From a virus: a stretch of 48,305 bases of DNA. The notes under the pieces are model-generated. The model had not been told where the DNA came from. It did not search any database and saw only the letters and a list, made by a program, of their open reading frames with translations. Every line of letters starts with the position of its first letter. The stretch's first letter is position 1. The translations under genes were made by a program, and so were the position numbers. Shown here one piece after another: positions 1-6,833 of the stretch. The stretch lies in IMG/VR virus record IMGVR_UViG_3300046736_000012, positions 1 to 48,305 of that record; one strand, 5' to 3'.

Positions 1-42
1 GCGCTTTCCCCGTGGTCCGCCGCGCTTTCCCCGTGGTCCGCC
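1..42. repeat. 21-bp tandem duplication at the terminus
   Basis: Two perfect adjacent copies of a 21-base unit beginning GCGCTTTCCCCG and ending GTCCGCC. The unit contains CGTGGTC, which recurs near 44072, 44345 and 45605. It may be a packaging or replication signal at the genome end; that role is inference. Confidence 0.9.
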
Positions 43-84
43 GATTAATGCCGGGTTTCTTAACCGACTAGATTGGTCGTGTAT

Positions 85-110
85 CGGCTCGGCTCGGCTC
101 GGCTCGGCTC
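85..110. repeat. CGGCT pentamer tandem repeat (5 copies)
   Basis: Five uninterrupted CGGCT units plus one extra C, within the terminal repeat. Such a short repeat can slip during replication, so copy number may vary between virions or be miscounted in assembly. Confidence 0.9.
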
Positions 111-125
111 AAATTACAAACGCGT

Positions 126-393
126 TGCCAGCGTACGCGTGGCGAACAAGTCCGTCAGATATGCGGAGCGAACAAGTTATGACGATACGGCTTGTATGTA
201 AGATGTCAGTAGTTCACGTGATGGACAGGTTGTGTAATCCCCGGTTGCGTAGACCGCGGGTTGCGTGGGCAGTTTCAAAAATCTGTAACCGAGGACTTGA
301 CAGGTGCTTCGCGTAGGGTGTAGGGTATGAGGGTAGACGATCACTTACGAACACATGGGCAGAATGAAACGGCGAACAAGTTGTGAGGGCAAG
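126..393. other. Left non-coding leader region with GCGAACAAGT repeats
   Basis: No convincing gene lies here. GCGAACAAGT occurs at 142-151 and 168-177, exactly 26 bp apart, and again at 372-381. A TTGACA box sits at 297-302. A 17-base block, TTACGAACACATGGGCA, at 345-361 is repeated perfectly at 1390-1406. The region is probably the early promoter and operator area, entered from the genome end. Confidence 0.5.
297..326 (+). promoter_or_regulatory. Candidate early promoter (TTGACA)
   Basis: TTGACA at 297-302 is a perfect -35 box. The best -10 at suitable spacing is TAGGGT (321-326, 18-bp spacer), which is weak. The conserved TACGAACACATGG block starts 49 bases after the TTGACA. The same arrangement with 50 bases occurs at 2097-2159, which supports a real regulatory unit. 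Confidence 0.4.
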
Positions 394-690
394 ATGACCT
401 ACACTAAGGCAATGGATTACGTTAGACCAATCGTCAACCTGAACGGCACATCACGTGAAAGCCTGATCCAACAGGCTTTCGACGTGTCGGGTGCGGCAGA
501 GGCTTTGATACAGGCCCTTGGACGCGCGGCACCGCATGGGCGCGACTACCAGACGGTAGGCAATAAAGCCTACGAGCGTGACCGAGAATTATGGGAGAAA
601 TTCGTTGGTCACGCGCGGGATATCTTTGACGCGTACCGGAATACGGGCGAAACCCTGTTTCTGGAAGGCGAGGAAAGGAAACGCAAATGA
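394..690 (+). CDS. Hypothetical early protein, 98 aa
   Basis: Soluble, charged small protein with no recognised family; it ends in a lysine/arginine-rich tail. The start at 394 is preferred because GAGGG lies about six bases upstream. An in-frame ATG at 355 lies inside the repeated block TACGAACACATGG, the same block that supplies the start codon of the gene at 2156, so a longer 111-residue form is possible. The stop overlaps the next start as ATGA, which suggests coupled translation. It is the first gene downstream of the candidate promoter at 297. Confidence 0.65.
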   Translation: MTYTKAMDYVRPIVNLNGTSRESLIQQAFDVSGAAEALIQALGRAAPHGRDYQTVGNKAYERDRELWEKFVGHARDIFDAYRNTGETLFLEGEERKRK

Positions 691-884
691 AATACCGGTT
701 TCAAGTTCATTTGGACGTGGGCAGGATAAATGAACGTTGGGAGTATGTACACCCTAACGGGCGGCAAAATGAACCCTACACGTACGTAACGCGTAGGGAA
801 GCCGAGGACATGGCGCGCATGTGCTATGGCAACGATCCTTCGTTAGTGCGGGTGGTGGAGATCGAGGATGGCATGGACATTTGA
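687..884 (+). CDS. Hypothetical early protein, 65 aa
   Basis: Small protein with an aromatic and charged N-terminal half and an acidic C-terminus (VEIEDGMDI). No family is recognised. It begins at an ATGA overlap with the preceding gene, with AGGAAAGG upstream as ribosome binding site, and its 3' end overlaps the next reading frame by 17 bases. The tight packing is typical of phage early operons. Function unknown. Confidence 0.65.
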   Translation: MKYRFQVHLDVGRINERWEYVHPNGRQNEPYTYVTRREAEDMARMCYGNDPSLVRVVEIEDGMDI

Positions 885-1077
885 AATGCGCTTTCCCAAC
901 GAAAGCCTATGGCGTATGTCGGCGAAGCGCGCCGACACGCCAGAAGATGCCGCGTCATACGTGGCTGACTGGTTATTGATATGTTGCCAGAATGGCGTGC
1001 TGGTTGAGGTCAGACTTACCAAGGTGGACGATCATGGCGACGTGGGACCACGACAAGGGCCAGTGGCTGACGCCTGA
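868..1077 (+). CDS. Hypothetical early protein, 69 aa
   Basis: Small protein with an N-terminal segment rich in aromatic residues (MAWTFEMRFPNESLW) and an alanine/aspartate-rich middle. The start at 868 is preceded by GAGG inside the previous gene. The 3' end overlaps the next gene by 44 bases, more than usual, so this call is less certain than its neighbours. No family recognised. Confidence 0.5.
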   Translation: MAWTFEMRFPNESLWRMSAKRADTPEDAASYVADWLLICCQNGVLVEVRLTKVDDHGDVGPRQGPVADA

Positions 1078-1450
1078 CGAATGGGAACAACAAGTGACGA
1101 ACAAGTTTCCATTTCCCCTGCCGTCTGAGTACGAAGCAGAGAAGAACAGGCTTTACGACAAGTTTGGGCCTGTGCCTGACTGGTTGGCAGAGCGTAGACT
1201 GCGCGCTGTCAACACGTTGGCATTTCAGGCACCCAAGCGTACAAAGGCACAACCTCTTGACCACGCACAACTACGTGACGCGTTGAAGGAACATTTCGCA
1301 GTAACGTCCGCACGTGAATTAGATGGGCTTGACGTATGGTTTCTTGAAACATGGTTGTTGACAACAGGCGTAGGGTATGACATGATCCTTTACGAACACA
1401 TGGGCACATGGGTTTGCTCATCGGTTCGCGAACATAAGGTGAACTCATGA
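1034..1450 (+). CDS. Hypothetical early protein, 138 aa
   Basis: The start at 1034 (MATWDHDKGQ) is chosen because AAGGTGG precedes it. The reading frame stays open further upstream but without a ribosome binding site. The N-terminal half is hydrophilic and lysine/proline-rich. The C-terminal half (DGLDVWFLETWLLTTG) looks helical and more hydrophobic. The codons for LYEHMGTW lie in the repeated block TACGAACACATGG, so a promoter for the next genes seems embedded in this 3' end. Function unknown. Confidence 0.65.
   Translation: MATWDHDKGQWLTPDEWEQQVTNKFPFPLPSEYEAEKNRLYDKFGPVPDWLAERRLRAVNTLAFQAPKRTKAQPLDHAQLRDALKEHFAVTSARELDGLDVWFLETWLLTTGVGYDMILYEHMGTWVCSSVREHKVNS
1358..1386 (+). promoter_or_regulatory. 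Candidate promoter inside gene 1034-1450
   Basis: TTGACA (1358-1363), a 17-bp spacer and CATGAT (1381-1386, four of six matches to the sigma70 -10). It is followed by TACGAACACATGG at 1391-1403. It would feed the genes at 1447 and 1671, which end at the terminator at 1950. The box match is seen in the sequence; promoter activity is inferred. Confidence 0.4.
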
Positions 1451-1674
1451 TTGGCAGCGGCGGCAAGTATTACCAGATTGAGATTGGCATAAGTGACCCG
1501 CGCCAACGTGACATATGGTGGCGTGAAATCGAGCCTGTCTATGCTTATTCGGCTGACGCCATAGCCGAGGCAAAGCGCGTCAAGGCAAAACGCGTTCGTG
1601 TTCTACGCGTTGACTGTGAATGTGTTTGGGCAAACAACGAAGCACTGGTGGCAATGGGAGAACCGATCAAATGA
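1447..1674 (+). CDS. Hypothetical early protein, 75 aa
   Basis: Small protein starting at an ATGA overlap with the preceding gene. It has an aromatic N-terminal half (KYYQIEIG, DIWWREIEPVYAY) and a basic middle (AEAKRVKAKRVRVLRVD), which could be a helix that binds nucleic acid. No family is recognised. The stop overlaps the next start as ATGA. Confidence 0.65.
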   Translation: MIGSGGKYYQIEIGISDPRQRDIWWREIEPVYAYSADAIAEAKRVKAKRVRVLRVDCECVWANNEALVAMGEPIK

Positions 1675-1934
1675 CCACGCACGAATACGAAATCAAGCTG
1701 AACCTGAACGAACAGCGCATGGCGCTTATGTCGCTAGTCGAGAGCATCAATAAGAGCTACGCGTCAACCAAGAAAAAGCGTAGTCTGCGGCTAAGTGAGA
1801 AAGCCATGGCGCTTTCTTCGCTGGCCACAAAACAGATCGCTGTCCTGATGGCAGTGGACCGGATTGACGAAGCGCTGAAAGCGGAGATCGAAGGCGCACA
1901 GCCCTTCAAAGGCGTGGGCATGGCCGCGTTCTAG
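1671..1934 (+). CDS. Hypothetical early protein, 87 aa, helical
   Basis: Predicted mostly alpha-helical: leucine, alanine and methionine repeats with a KKKRSLR basic patch near the centre, a pattern seen in small DNA-binding or dimeric regulatory proteins. No family recognised. The start at 1671 forms an ATGA overlap with the previous stop. It is the last gene before the terminator at 1950-1989, so it closes the first early operon. Confidence 0.65.
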   Translation: MTTHEYEIKLNLNEQRMALMSLVESINKSYASTKKKRSLRLSEKAMALSSLATKQIAVLMAVDRIDEALKAEIEGAQPFKGVGMAAF

Positions 1935-1949
1935 GAACCCGTTTTCCAC

Positions 1950-1989
1950 AAGCCCCGCGCCGCTCAAAGCCGCGCGGGGCTTCGCTTTT
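1950..1989 (+). terminator. Rho-independent terminator
   Basis: Perfect 11-bp GC-rich stem (AAGCCCCGCGC with GCGCGGGGCTT), 11-base loop, then CGCTTTT. It lies 16 bases after the stop at 1934 and ends the first early operon. Confidence 0.85.
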
Positions 1990-2029
1990 GCTCAAGCTGT
2001 GAACGCGTTTTACAGATATGTCAGCCGAT

Positions 2030-2066
2030 TTGACCCCAAGCGCGAAACGTGTTACCAAGCTATAGA
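2030..2066 (+). promoter_or_regulatory. Conserved regulatory block, copy 1
   Basis: This 37-base stretch matches 8184-8220 at 24 positions without gaps. Shared elements in order are TTGAC, CGCGAA, TGTTACC and AGCT, followed by a TA-rich hexamer (TATAGA here). Both copies lie in intergenic space upstream of a plus-strand gene. The gap between TTGAC and the TA-rich box is 25 bp, too long for an ordinary sigma70 promoter, so it may be an activator-dependent promoter or an operator. Confidence 0.5.
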
Positions 2067-2096
2067 AATTAAATCTGAAAATCGCGTACATGGTGG

Positions 2097-2125
2097 TTGA
2101 CAGGGGTGTTCGTAGGTACTAGCTT
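2097..2125 (+). promoter_or_regulatory. Candidate promoter of gene 2156
   Basis: TTGACA at 2097-2102, a 17-bp spacer and TAGCTT (weak -10). It is followed by TACGAACACATGG at 2147-2159, whose ATG is the likely start of the next gene. Spacing matches the copy at 297-358 to within one base. Confidence 0.4.
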
Positions 2126-2155
2126 ATACAGGTCGAAACAATCTACTACGAACAC

Positions 2156-2608
2156 ATGGAGATTACTAAAGTGACTGAAGCACAGGGTATCAAGGTTCCT
2201 CAGATCAAGTACACCACGGCTATCCCCGACAAGGGACGTGGCAAGGGCCGAACCGGTTCCGAGAGCATCTACCGCCAGATCATGGTGGACATGCCCGCAC
2301 CGGCACCCGGCAAGGGCAAAGGCGCGCCCGTGCAGTATGCATGGTTCTTCGTCGCGGCGGAAGTCCCGCCCACGATCACGGACCCGGCAGAGCGCGAAGC
2401 TGCGGCCAAGGACGAAGCATCGAAACTGGTCAACAAGTTCACTCAGGTGTCGCGGCGTATCCGCAAGACCCAAGGCGCGACACACGACTATACGTTCCGC
2501 AAGGTGCGTGATCCCGAAGCACCGGAAGGAACCGGCGATTGGGGTCTGGTCGTTTACCGTATCGAGCCGGGAGCCGCCAAGGCAGGCCCCCAGCGGAAAG
2601 CTGCGTAG
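2156..2608 (+). CDS. Hypothetical early protein, 150 aa, basic
   Basis: Single-gene unit between the regulatory blocks at 2030-2159 and the terminator at 2707. The protein has glycine/lysine-rich segments (DKGRGKGRTG, PAPGKGKGAP), an acidic-alanine helix (PAEREAAAKDEASKL) and a basic patch (SRRIRKTQG). A DNA- or RNA-binding role fits the composition, but no family is recognised. No Shine-Dalgarno sequence precedes the ATG, which lies in the repeated block TACGAACACATGG. A GTG at 2171 is an alternative start. Having its own promoter region and terminator suggests strong or separately timed expression. Confidence 0.75.
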   Translation: MEITKVTEAQGIKVPQIKYTTAIPDKGRGKGRTGSESIYRQIMVDMPAPAPGKGKGAPVQYAWFFVAAEVPPTITDPAEREAAAKDEASKLVNKFTQVSRRIRKTQGATHDYTFRKVRDPEAPEGTGDWGLVVYRIEPGAAKAGPQRKAA

Positions 2609-2706
2609 CGTACGTGTAGCCTGCAAGCGTAAGTGTTCAAGCGTATCAAACTGGTGTCTAGCACTACTACCTTCCCCTAGGTGTCGAGAGCAAAGGCCAG
2701 TTTGAA

Positions 2707-2749
2707 GACGGGGTGGTTACTTCCCAGCAACCACCCCGTCGCCCATTTT
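2707..2749 (+). terminator. Rho-independent terminator
   Basis: Perfect 12-bp stem (GACGGGGTGGTT with AACCACCCCGTC), 10-base loop, then GCCCATTTTC. It ends transcription of the gene at 2156. Confidence 0.85.
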
Positions 2750-2768
2750 CTAAACACGGAGGGAACAC

Positions 2769-2996
2769 GTGGGTATCATAGCCGAGACGATGGCAGAGGT
2801 AGTTGAGCGCACTCAAAATGACGTGGGTGGGCCGGTGACCGAGTTACGCAAGGCCGCAAGTATCCAACTCGTTACAGGTGCGGGTGGTCTGGTGTGGATC
2901 AACGTGGATGGCGTGTTGGCGCTACGCATACAGGTATGTGATACCGTGTATGTGGATACGTCAATGGCTCTGGAAACGGCGCACGTAACGAAATGA
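2769..2996 (+). CDS. Hypothetical early protein, 75 aa
   Basis: Starts with GTG, supported by GGAGGG six bases upstream. The first half is helical (TMAEVVERTQ) and the second beta-rich (IQLVTGAGGLVWINVDG), with periodic valines. No family recognised. The stop overlaps the ATG of the next, much larger gene as ATGA, so both are probably translated together. Confidence 0.65.
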   Translation: MGIIAETMAEVVERTQNDVGGPVTELRKAASIQLVTGAGGLVWINVDGVLALRIQVCDTVYVDTSMALETAHVTK

Positions 2997-4315
2997 CATT
3001 ATCGCTTGCGCTCTTAACCGGTGGTCGCAACCACATCCTGCCGCTGTTGCTGGAAGATGACACGTGGAAGCGTGTAAGGCTCAAGTCGGCGCAAGGCGCG
3101 GCTAGCCTGCTAGTCCAGATAGCCAAGCGTGTGCTACTGGATGAAGCGACAGCGTTGATACTCCCCGACATACAGTACTGGTATCAGGACTTCGTAAAGA
3201 CCAATGGCGAGCGTAATCCGCAAAGTCTGGACCAAGCTATGTCCATTGATTGGGACGAAGCCCACGATGACGGCTTACTAGAACTTTTCGAGCCTTTCAC
3301 CAACGTGTTATCTGCAAGCTGGCTGGCATTTGTCTCGACTGACGCACGCATATGGTTACCGGGCGAGGACGAGAAGCTAGCCAGAAGCTTCGCCAAGGAA
3401 GTATGGAAGCAACTGACTTGGCAACGTAGTGAGAACCAGATTTTAGCAGGCGTGGGCATCGTCGCCGAAGACTTGATGAAGTACGGTGGTGAGATCACGC
3501 TGGACGACCACATGGACGCCTATCAATACGGAACCGTTCCCGAACAGGAGTATAACCCTATGGCAGTAGCAGGCGTGTTGAACAGGATCATGCTGTCGTT
3601 TCCCGATCCCAAGAACTTGGCTGACGACCTGGATATGGTCAGCGACGATGATGACGGGCTGGCGGTAGGGGCAGCGCAAAGACTGGGTATAACCCTAGAC
3701 GATGCCAAGATACTGCGTCAGGCGCGTAGCCAAACAGCAAACGCGTTGGCGTGGTGGCAGAGCGCCATCGAGACGGGTGAAAGCCTAGACGAGGGCAAGG
3801 ACTACAAAGACCTTGAAGGCGTGGCTAACGGGTCAGCCACAGACGAAGACCCGCCCTTCGACACGGGACCGGAACTCCCCACAAACCTCAAACGCGTTGC
3901 TGCGCCGCCATTCGACATGGGACCGGTGCCGCCGCCGCCGCCGCCCCCGCCACAGCGCGCGAGTGGTTCTCCCCCTCCTCCCCCACCTCCTCCCCCGCCA
4001 AACGCGCCTACGGTCAAAACAGGCGCACTCCCGCCTACGAACACAGGGGCAAAGACCAGACGCGCCAAGAACACCGGCACCGCTCCCCCCGGTGCGATCC
4101 CCGTGGACGTGCTGCGCCAGATCAAGGAACACACGGGCTTGAAGGACGAACTCTTGGCGGAAATGCTGGGCTTGTCGCGTCCTACGCTGGCAAACATCAT
4201 GAAGGGTAAGACGTGGTGCGTACCGGGCGAAGACCGGCGTAGGGCAGTAGCTGACATGTTGCATAAGCACATTACGGAGTTACAACAAGCTGCGGACGCA
4301 ATTACTCCCTTGTAG
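2993..4315 (+). CDS. Proline-rich protein with C-terminal helix-turn-helix, 440 aa
   Basis: Three parts are visible. Residues 1-290 are helical and acidic with no recognised domain. Residues 305-345 form a linker with runs of up to ten prolines. Residues 365-425 resemble an XRE/lambda-type helix-turn-helix (LKDELLAEMLGLSRPTLANI). The likely role is DNA binding, such as a regulator or replication initiator, with the proline linker separating it from an effector domain. It is coupled by ATGA to the gene at 2769. Long proline runs usually stall ribosomes and need host EF-P. The helix-turn-helix is a pattern-based call; a specific function cannot be assigned. Confidence 0.75.
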   Translation: MTLSLALLTGGRNHILPLLLEDDTWKRVRLKSAQGAASLLVQIAKRVLLDEATALILPDIQYWYQDFVKTNGERNPQSLDQAMSIDWDEAHDDGLLELFEPFTNVLSASWLAFVSTDARIWLPGEDEKLARSFAKEVWKQLTWQRSENQILAGVGIVAEDLMKYGGEITLDDHMDAYQYGTVPEQEYNPMAVAGVLNRIMLSFPDPKNLADDLDMVSDDDDGLAVGAAQRLGITLDDAKILRQARSQTANALAWWQSAIETGESLDEGKDYKDLEGVANGSATDEDPPFDTGPELPTNLKRVAAPPFDMGPVPPPPPPPPQRASGSPPPPPPPPPPNAPTVKTGALPPTNTGAKTRRAKNTGTAPPGAIPVDVLRQIKEHTGLKDELLAEMLGLSRPTLANIMKGKTWCVPGEDRRRAVADMLHKHITELQQAADAITPL

Positions 4316-4324
4316 GAGCTACCC

Positions 4325-4543
4325 ATGGAAGACCACCCGCATACGCGACAAATTGGTGATATGATCCGATGTACGATCTGTCATCGTCAGTGGCAAACTG
4401 GCGATGACCCACCTCCATGCGAGGCCGTAGCCAACGACAGACCCAAGGTGGACTATGACCGATTTAGGGCGCATAAAAAAGAAGGCTGGCGTGGGCCGGG
4501 AACGCGTGGCACGACATACGGAACCCGCAAAACGGTCAGATGA
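4325..4543 (+). CDS. Small zinc-ribbon-like protein, 72 aa
   Basis: Contains a CTIC knuckle (residues 16-19) with a further histidine and a downstream cysteine (PPPCE), suggesting a small zinc-binding fold, then a basic C-terminal tail. AGGAG lies just upstream of the ATG. The 3' part overlaps the next gene by 89 bases in another frame. One of three cysteine-knuckle proteins in this cluster (see 5835 and 6032). Function unknown. Confidence 0.55.
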   Translation: MEDHPHTRQIGDMIRCTICHRQWQTGDDPPPCEAVANDRPKVDYDRFRAHKKEGWRGPGTRGTTYGTRKTVR

Positions 4544-4814
4544 CGACTTCATAACGCGTATCCAGCTTGCGCTGAACATGTCTCCGCGTGAACTGGCTGA
4601 CGCGTTGGACGTACCCTTCGATGATGTACTTGACCGCTACGGACCACGGGCTGTCATGTCGAGTTTTGTGACAGACCCGTTCTGGCAGAAACTGTTGAAT
4701 TTTGTTAACGCCCAACTTGCTGGCTGCATGGCAGTCAAGGACGAGCTTGACCGTAAGGCAAGAGTTGACCAGCGTGAGCACATAGCACGCATGGGTAAGA
4801 TGAGGGGTGAATGA
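4455..4814 (+). CDS. Hypothetical early protein, 119 aa
   Basis: The start at 4455 has AAGGTGG upstream. The N-terminus is strongly basic, followed by a helical segment (MSPRELADALDVPFDDVLDRYG) that resembles a small helix-turn-helix of the kind found in phage regulators. The C-terminal half is a charged helix. It overlaps the preceding gene by 89 bases. No family assigned. Confidence 0.6.
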   Translation: MTDLGRIKKKAGVGRERVARHTEPAKRSDDDFITRIQLALNMSPRELADALDVPFDDVLDRYGPRAVMSSFVTDPFWQKLLNFVNAQLAGCMAVKDELDRKARVDQREHIARMGKMRGE

Positions 4815-4815
4815 C

Positions 4816-5208
4816 ATGACCGGGGATGTCAAAGACGTTAGAATTAGAGATTTGAATGCAGCACTAGACATCATTGTAACAACCGCTGACTTTGTGGGTT
4901 TTGAAGCGGGCTGGGTTTATCTCTTGGATGAAAGCCTTGATAAGCGTTGGGCTTATTCGTGGGGTAGACCATCTAGAGACAAAATAATTGTAAGCCCAAA
5001 AGGCATTGCCTACCCCGGTGATACCGTGCCGGGTAGCGGCGCTAAGAAGATAGTTATTGACCTTGTTAGCCCACTTACATCAGTGACTATGACACAAGTT
5101 GAGAACGTGGATATAACAACAGGATGGGTCATCATCACAAAGGGTGACCATATGATTGCGTACAGCCCCGCCATCATCAACTTCCTCACAGTGGAGCCAA
5201 CGCCATGA
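4816..5208 (+). CDS. Hypothetical early protein, 130 aa
   Basis: The ATG at 4816 is preferred because GAGGGG lies eight bases upstream. A GTG at 4807 is in frame but would sit on that binding site. The protein is mostly beta (alternating valine/isoleucine, e.g. KKIVIDLV, TTGWVIIT) with no recognised family. Base composition is slightly more AT-rich than neighbours. The stop overlaps the next ATG. Confidence 0.6.
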   Translation: MTGDVKDVRIRDLNAALDIIVTTADFVGFEAGWVYLLDESLDKRWAYSWGRPSRDKIIVSPKGIAYPGDTVPGSGAKKIVIDLVSPLTSVTMTQVENVDITTGWVIITKGDHMIAYSPAIINFLTVEPTP

Positions 5209-5567
5209 CTGTCCTGATGGACGATCCCACCACGTACCTAACGCGTGACAACGATGTCCCGGTGGTAATCCTAGCGCCCAACTTAGCAATGGCGCAGTTC
5301 GTTGCGCGGCAGTATGGCGTAGCGATACAGGTCAATGGACCAGACCCGACAAAGGGTATCCGGGTTGTGCGTAACGAGACAGAAGCGGGCGTGTGCACTA
5401 CTACGCTGCCTAAAACTACCCTGTGGGCTGTAATACCCGGTGGCTGGTCGGTTACTACGTACAACAAACTGTTTGGGTACTTTGGACCACCCAAGACGAT
5501 GGACAAGGCGTTGGATGTGAAGACAGTGGGGATTGCATGGCGACCGGAAAAGACGGCTCTGATCTAG
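5205..5567 (+). CDS. Hypothetical early protein, 120 aa
   Basis: Starts at an ATGA overlap with the previous gene. It contains a helical stretch (VVILAPNLAMAQFVARQYGV) and a tryptophan/glycine turn. It may be soluble and globular; no family recognised. It overlaps the next gene by 31 bases. Confidence 0.6.
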   Translation: MTVLMDDPTTYLTRDNDVPVVILAPNLAMAQFVARQYGVAIQVNGPDPTKGIRVVRNETEAGVCTTTLPKTTLWAVIPGGWSVTTYNKLFGYFGPPKTMDKALDVKTVGIAWRPEKTALI

Positions 5568-5857
5568 AGATACATGAAGCCGAGTTTAAGGTCAGGGTAA
5601 AAGGCTTACGCGTTTTCGAGTTACGCGCCGACGTAACAGGCTACCTTGAAGGAGAGCTGAAAGACTGGCCAGATCATATCCAAGACGTGATCTTCGAGGC
5701 CATGGAACGCGTTATCAGGATAAGTGGGGTCAAGAGCCTGAAGCTGATAGGGTCACGCTGTGGCCGCGACGTACCGGAAGAACCATACTATGTTATAGTA
5801 CAGGTATGTGAAGAAGACAGGGGGCTAATCATCAATGGCAGCAAAACACGAACTTGA
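5537..5857 (+). CDS. Hypothetical early protein, 106 aa
   Basis: The ATG at 5537 is chosen because AGTGGGGA precedes it; the frame is open further upstream without such a site. The protein has a beta-rich start (AEFKVRVKGLRVFELRADV), a central amphipathic helix (DHIQDVIFEAMERVI) and a final beta stretch. No family is recognised. It overlaps its neighbours on both sides. Confidence 0.55.
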   Translation: MATGKDGSDLEIHEAEFKVRVKGLRVFELRADVTGYLEGELKDWPDHIQDVIFEAMERVIRISGVKSLKLIGSRCGRDVPEEPYYVIVQVCEEDRGLIINGSKTRT

Positions 5858-6044
5858 TTTTCAGTCGGCTATCAAAGCCATGCTGAAGGCACGGGATCAG
5901 TCAACGCAGACCGGCGAGTTGCAGGGCCAGTTCCGGTGCGAGAAGTGCCAGAACGGCGTGGTGACATGGGGCATCATGAGTTTGAAGAAGCATACAACGC
6001 GTGGATCATGTAGCACCAAGGGGTGTATACAATGGATCGAGTAG
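5835..6044 (+). CDS. Small zinc-ribbon protein, 69 aa
   Basis: Two cysteine pairs (CEKC near residue 35 and CSTKGC near residue 59) flank a beta stretch, a typical four-cysteine zinc ribbon. The N-terminus is helical and charged. It may bind nucleic acid or a protein partner. A run of G (GGGGG) precedes the start at a somewhat long distance. Specific function unknown. Confidence 0.6.
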   Translation: MAAKHELDFQSAIKAMLKARDQSTQTGELQGQFRCEKCQNGVVTWGIMSLKKHTTRGSCSTKGCIQWIE

Positions 6045-6325
6045 AGATAACGGATATTCAACTTAGGAAACCCATTATCTGCCCGTGGTGCCGGGTTGAG
6101 CATGACATGGCACTCAGCGTAACAGGTAGTGAAAAGCCGGAACCGGGTGACGTGTTCCTGTGTATCAAGTGCGGGAAGTTTGCGCTCTGGTTTGGGGCTA
6201 GCCAGATACGCAAGCCAACATGGGAGGAATTCCAAGAGGCTCTTGCCATGCCCGAAGTCGTGATGGCGTGGCTGGCGTGGAAGGGGATGATGCTAGAGCA
6301 ACGACGTGACAAGCGTAGGGGTTGA
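6032..6325 (+). CDS. Small zinc-ribbon protein, 97 aa
   Basis: The ATG at 6032 is preferred because AAGGGG lies eight bases upstream; a GTG nine bases earlier is in frame. CPWC (about residue 18) and CIKC (about residue 45) form a four-cysteine zinc ribbon. The C-terminal half is a tryptophan-rich amphipathic helix ending in a basic tail. It overlaps the resolvase gene by 20 bases, so it is likely co-translated with the recombination genes. Confidence 0.6.
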   Translation: MDRVEITDIQLRKPIICPWCRVEHDMALSVTGSEKPEPGDVFLCIKCGKFALWFGASQIRKPTWEEFQEALAMPEVVMAWLAWKGMMLEQRRDKRRG

Positions 6326-6833
6326 CTGTGGGCTGGGTGGTGCGATGGCCTACTACGATCACGGTAGGAGCATCCTCCACATCGAGGACATGCCCGGTTA
6401 TAAAGTCACGGTAGGCAAGACAAAGCGTCAACGCATTGATGACGTGGCGCTCCTGAACTACTTTGAAATGGCGAAGCTGCGTGGGGCTGACCGGGTGGTG
6501 ATCGAACAGATATGGGAGCGACCGGGTGACAGGGGTATGTTTGTTATGGGCATGTGCGTGGGCCTTGTGCGTATGGCTTGCATATCAGCACGTTTGCCCA
6601 TCGAAGAAATACCCCCGGCGACATGGAAGCGGCTACTACGGGTTCCCGGCAAGGCAAAAGACCAGACCGGGGAAGAGATCATGAGGCGGGCCGACGAAAT
6701 GTTTCCAGACCACCGGGACAAGTTCCGTGGGCCAAAGGGCGGTAGGCTTGTTGATAGGGCGGAAGCGGCCATGCTGGGCTACTATGGCGAGACGTTTCTT
6801 GTAGGGAACATCAATGCCACAGATCGTACCTAG
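6306..6833 (+). CDS. RuvC-like Holliday junction resolvase, 175 aa
   Basis: Predicted RNase H-fold endonuclease that cuts branched DNA made during replication and recombination, and helps clear junctions before packaging. Visible motifs are GVDCGLGGA at residues 5-13 (first catalytic aspartate), VVIEQ near 67-71 (second acidic residue) and VDRAEAAMLG near 150 (last catalytic aspartate). The length fits the RuvC family. The GTG start at 6306 is needed to keep the first catalytic strand. It overlaps the upstream zinc-ribbon gene and the downstream helicase gene. Confidence 0.85.
   Translation: MTSVGVDCGLGGAMAYYDHGRSILHIEDMPGYKVTVGKTKRQRIDDVALLNYFEMAKLRGADRVVIEQIWERPGDRGMFVMGMCVGLVRMACISARLPIEEIPPATWKRLLRVPGKAKDQTGEEIMRRADEMFPDHRDKFRGPKGGRLVDRAEAAMLGYYGETFLVGNINATDRT

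Larger units (their letters stand above)
1..125. repeat. Left copy of 125-bp terminal direct repeat
   Basis: These 125 bases are identical to 48181-48305. The repeat opens with a 21-base unit present twice in tandem (1-21 and 22-42) and holds five copies of CGGCT at 85-109. It ends inside an ACGCGT palindrome. Short terminal repeats of this order occur in T7-like podoviruses. An identical overlap can also be left when an assembler fails to circularise a contig, so the physical form is undecided. Confidence 0.95.

Noticed and set aside
125-316. 63-residue plus-strand frame beginning with TTG
   Set aside because: It has no ribosome binding site, overlaps the terminal repeat edge and promoter-like repeats, and its composition is not protein-like.
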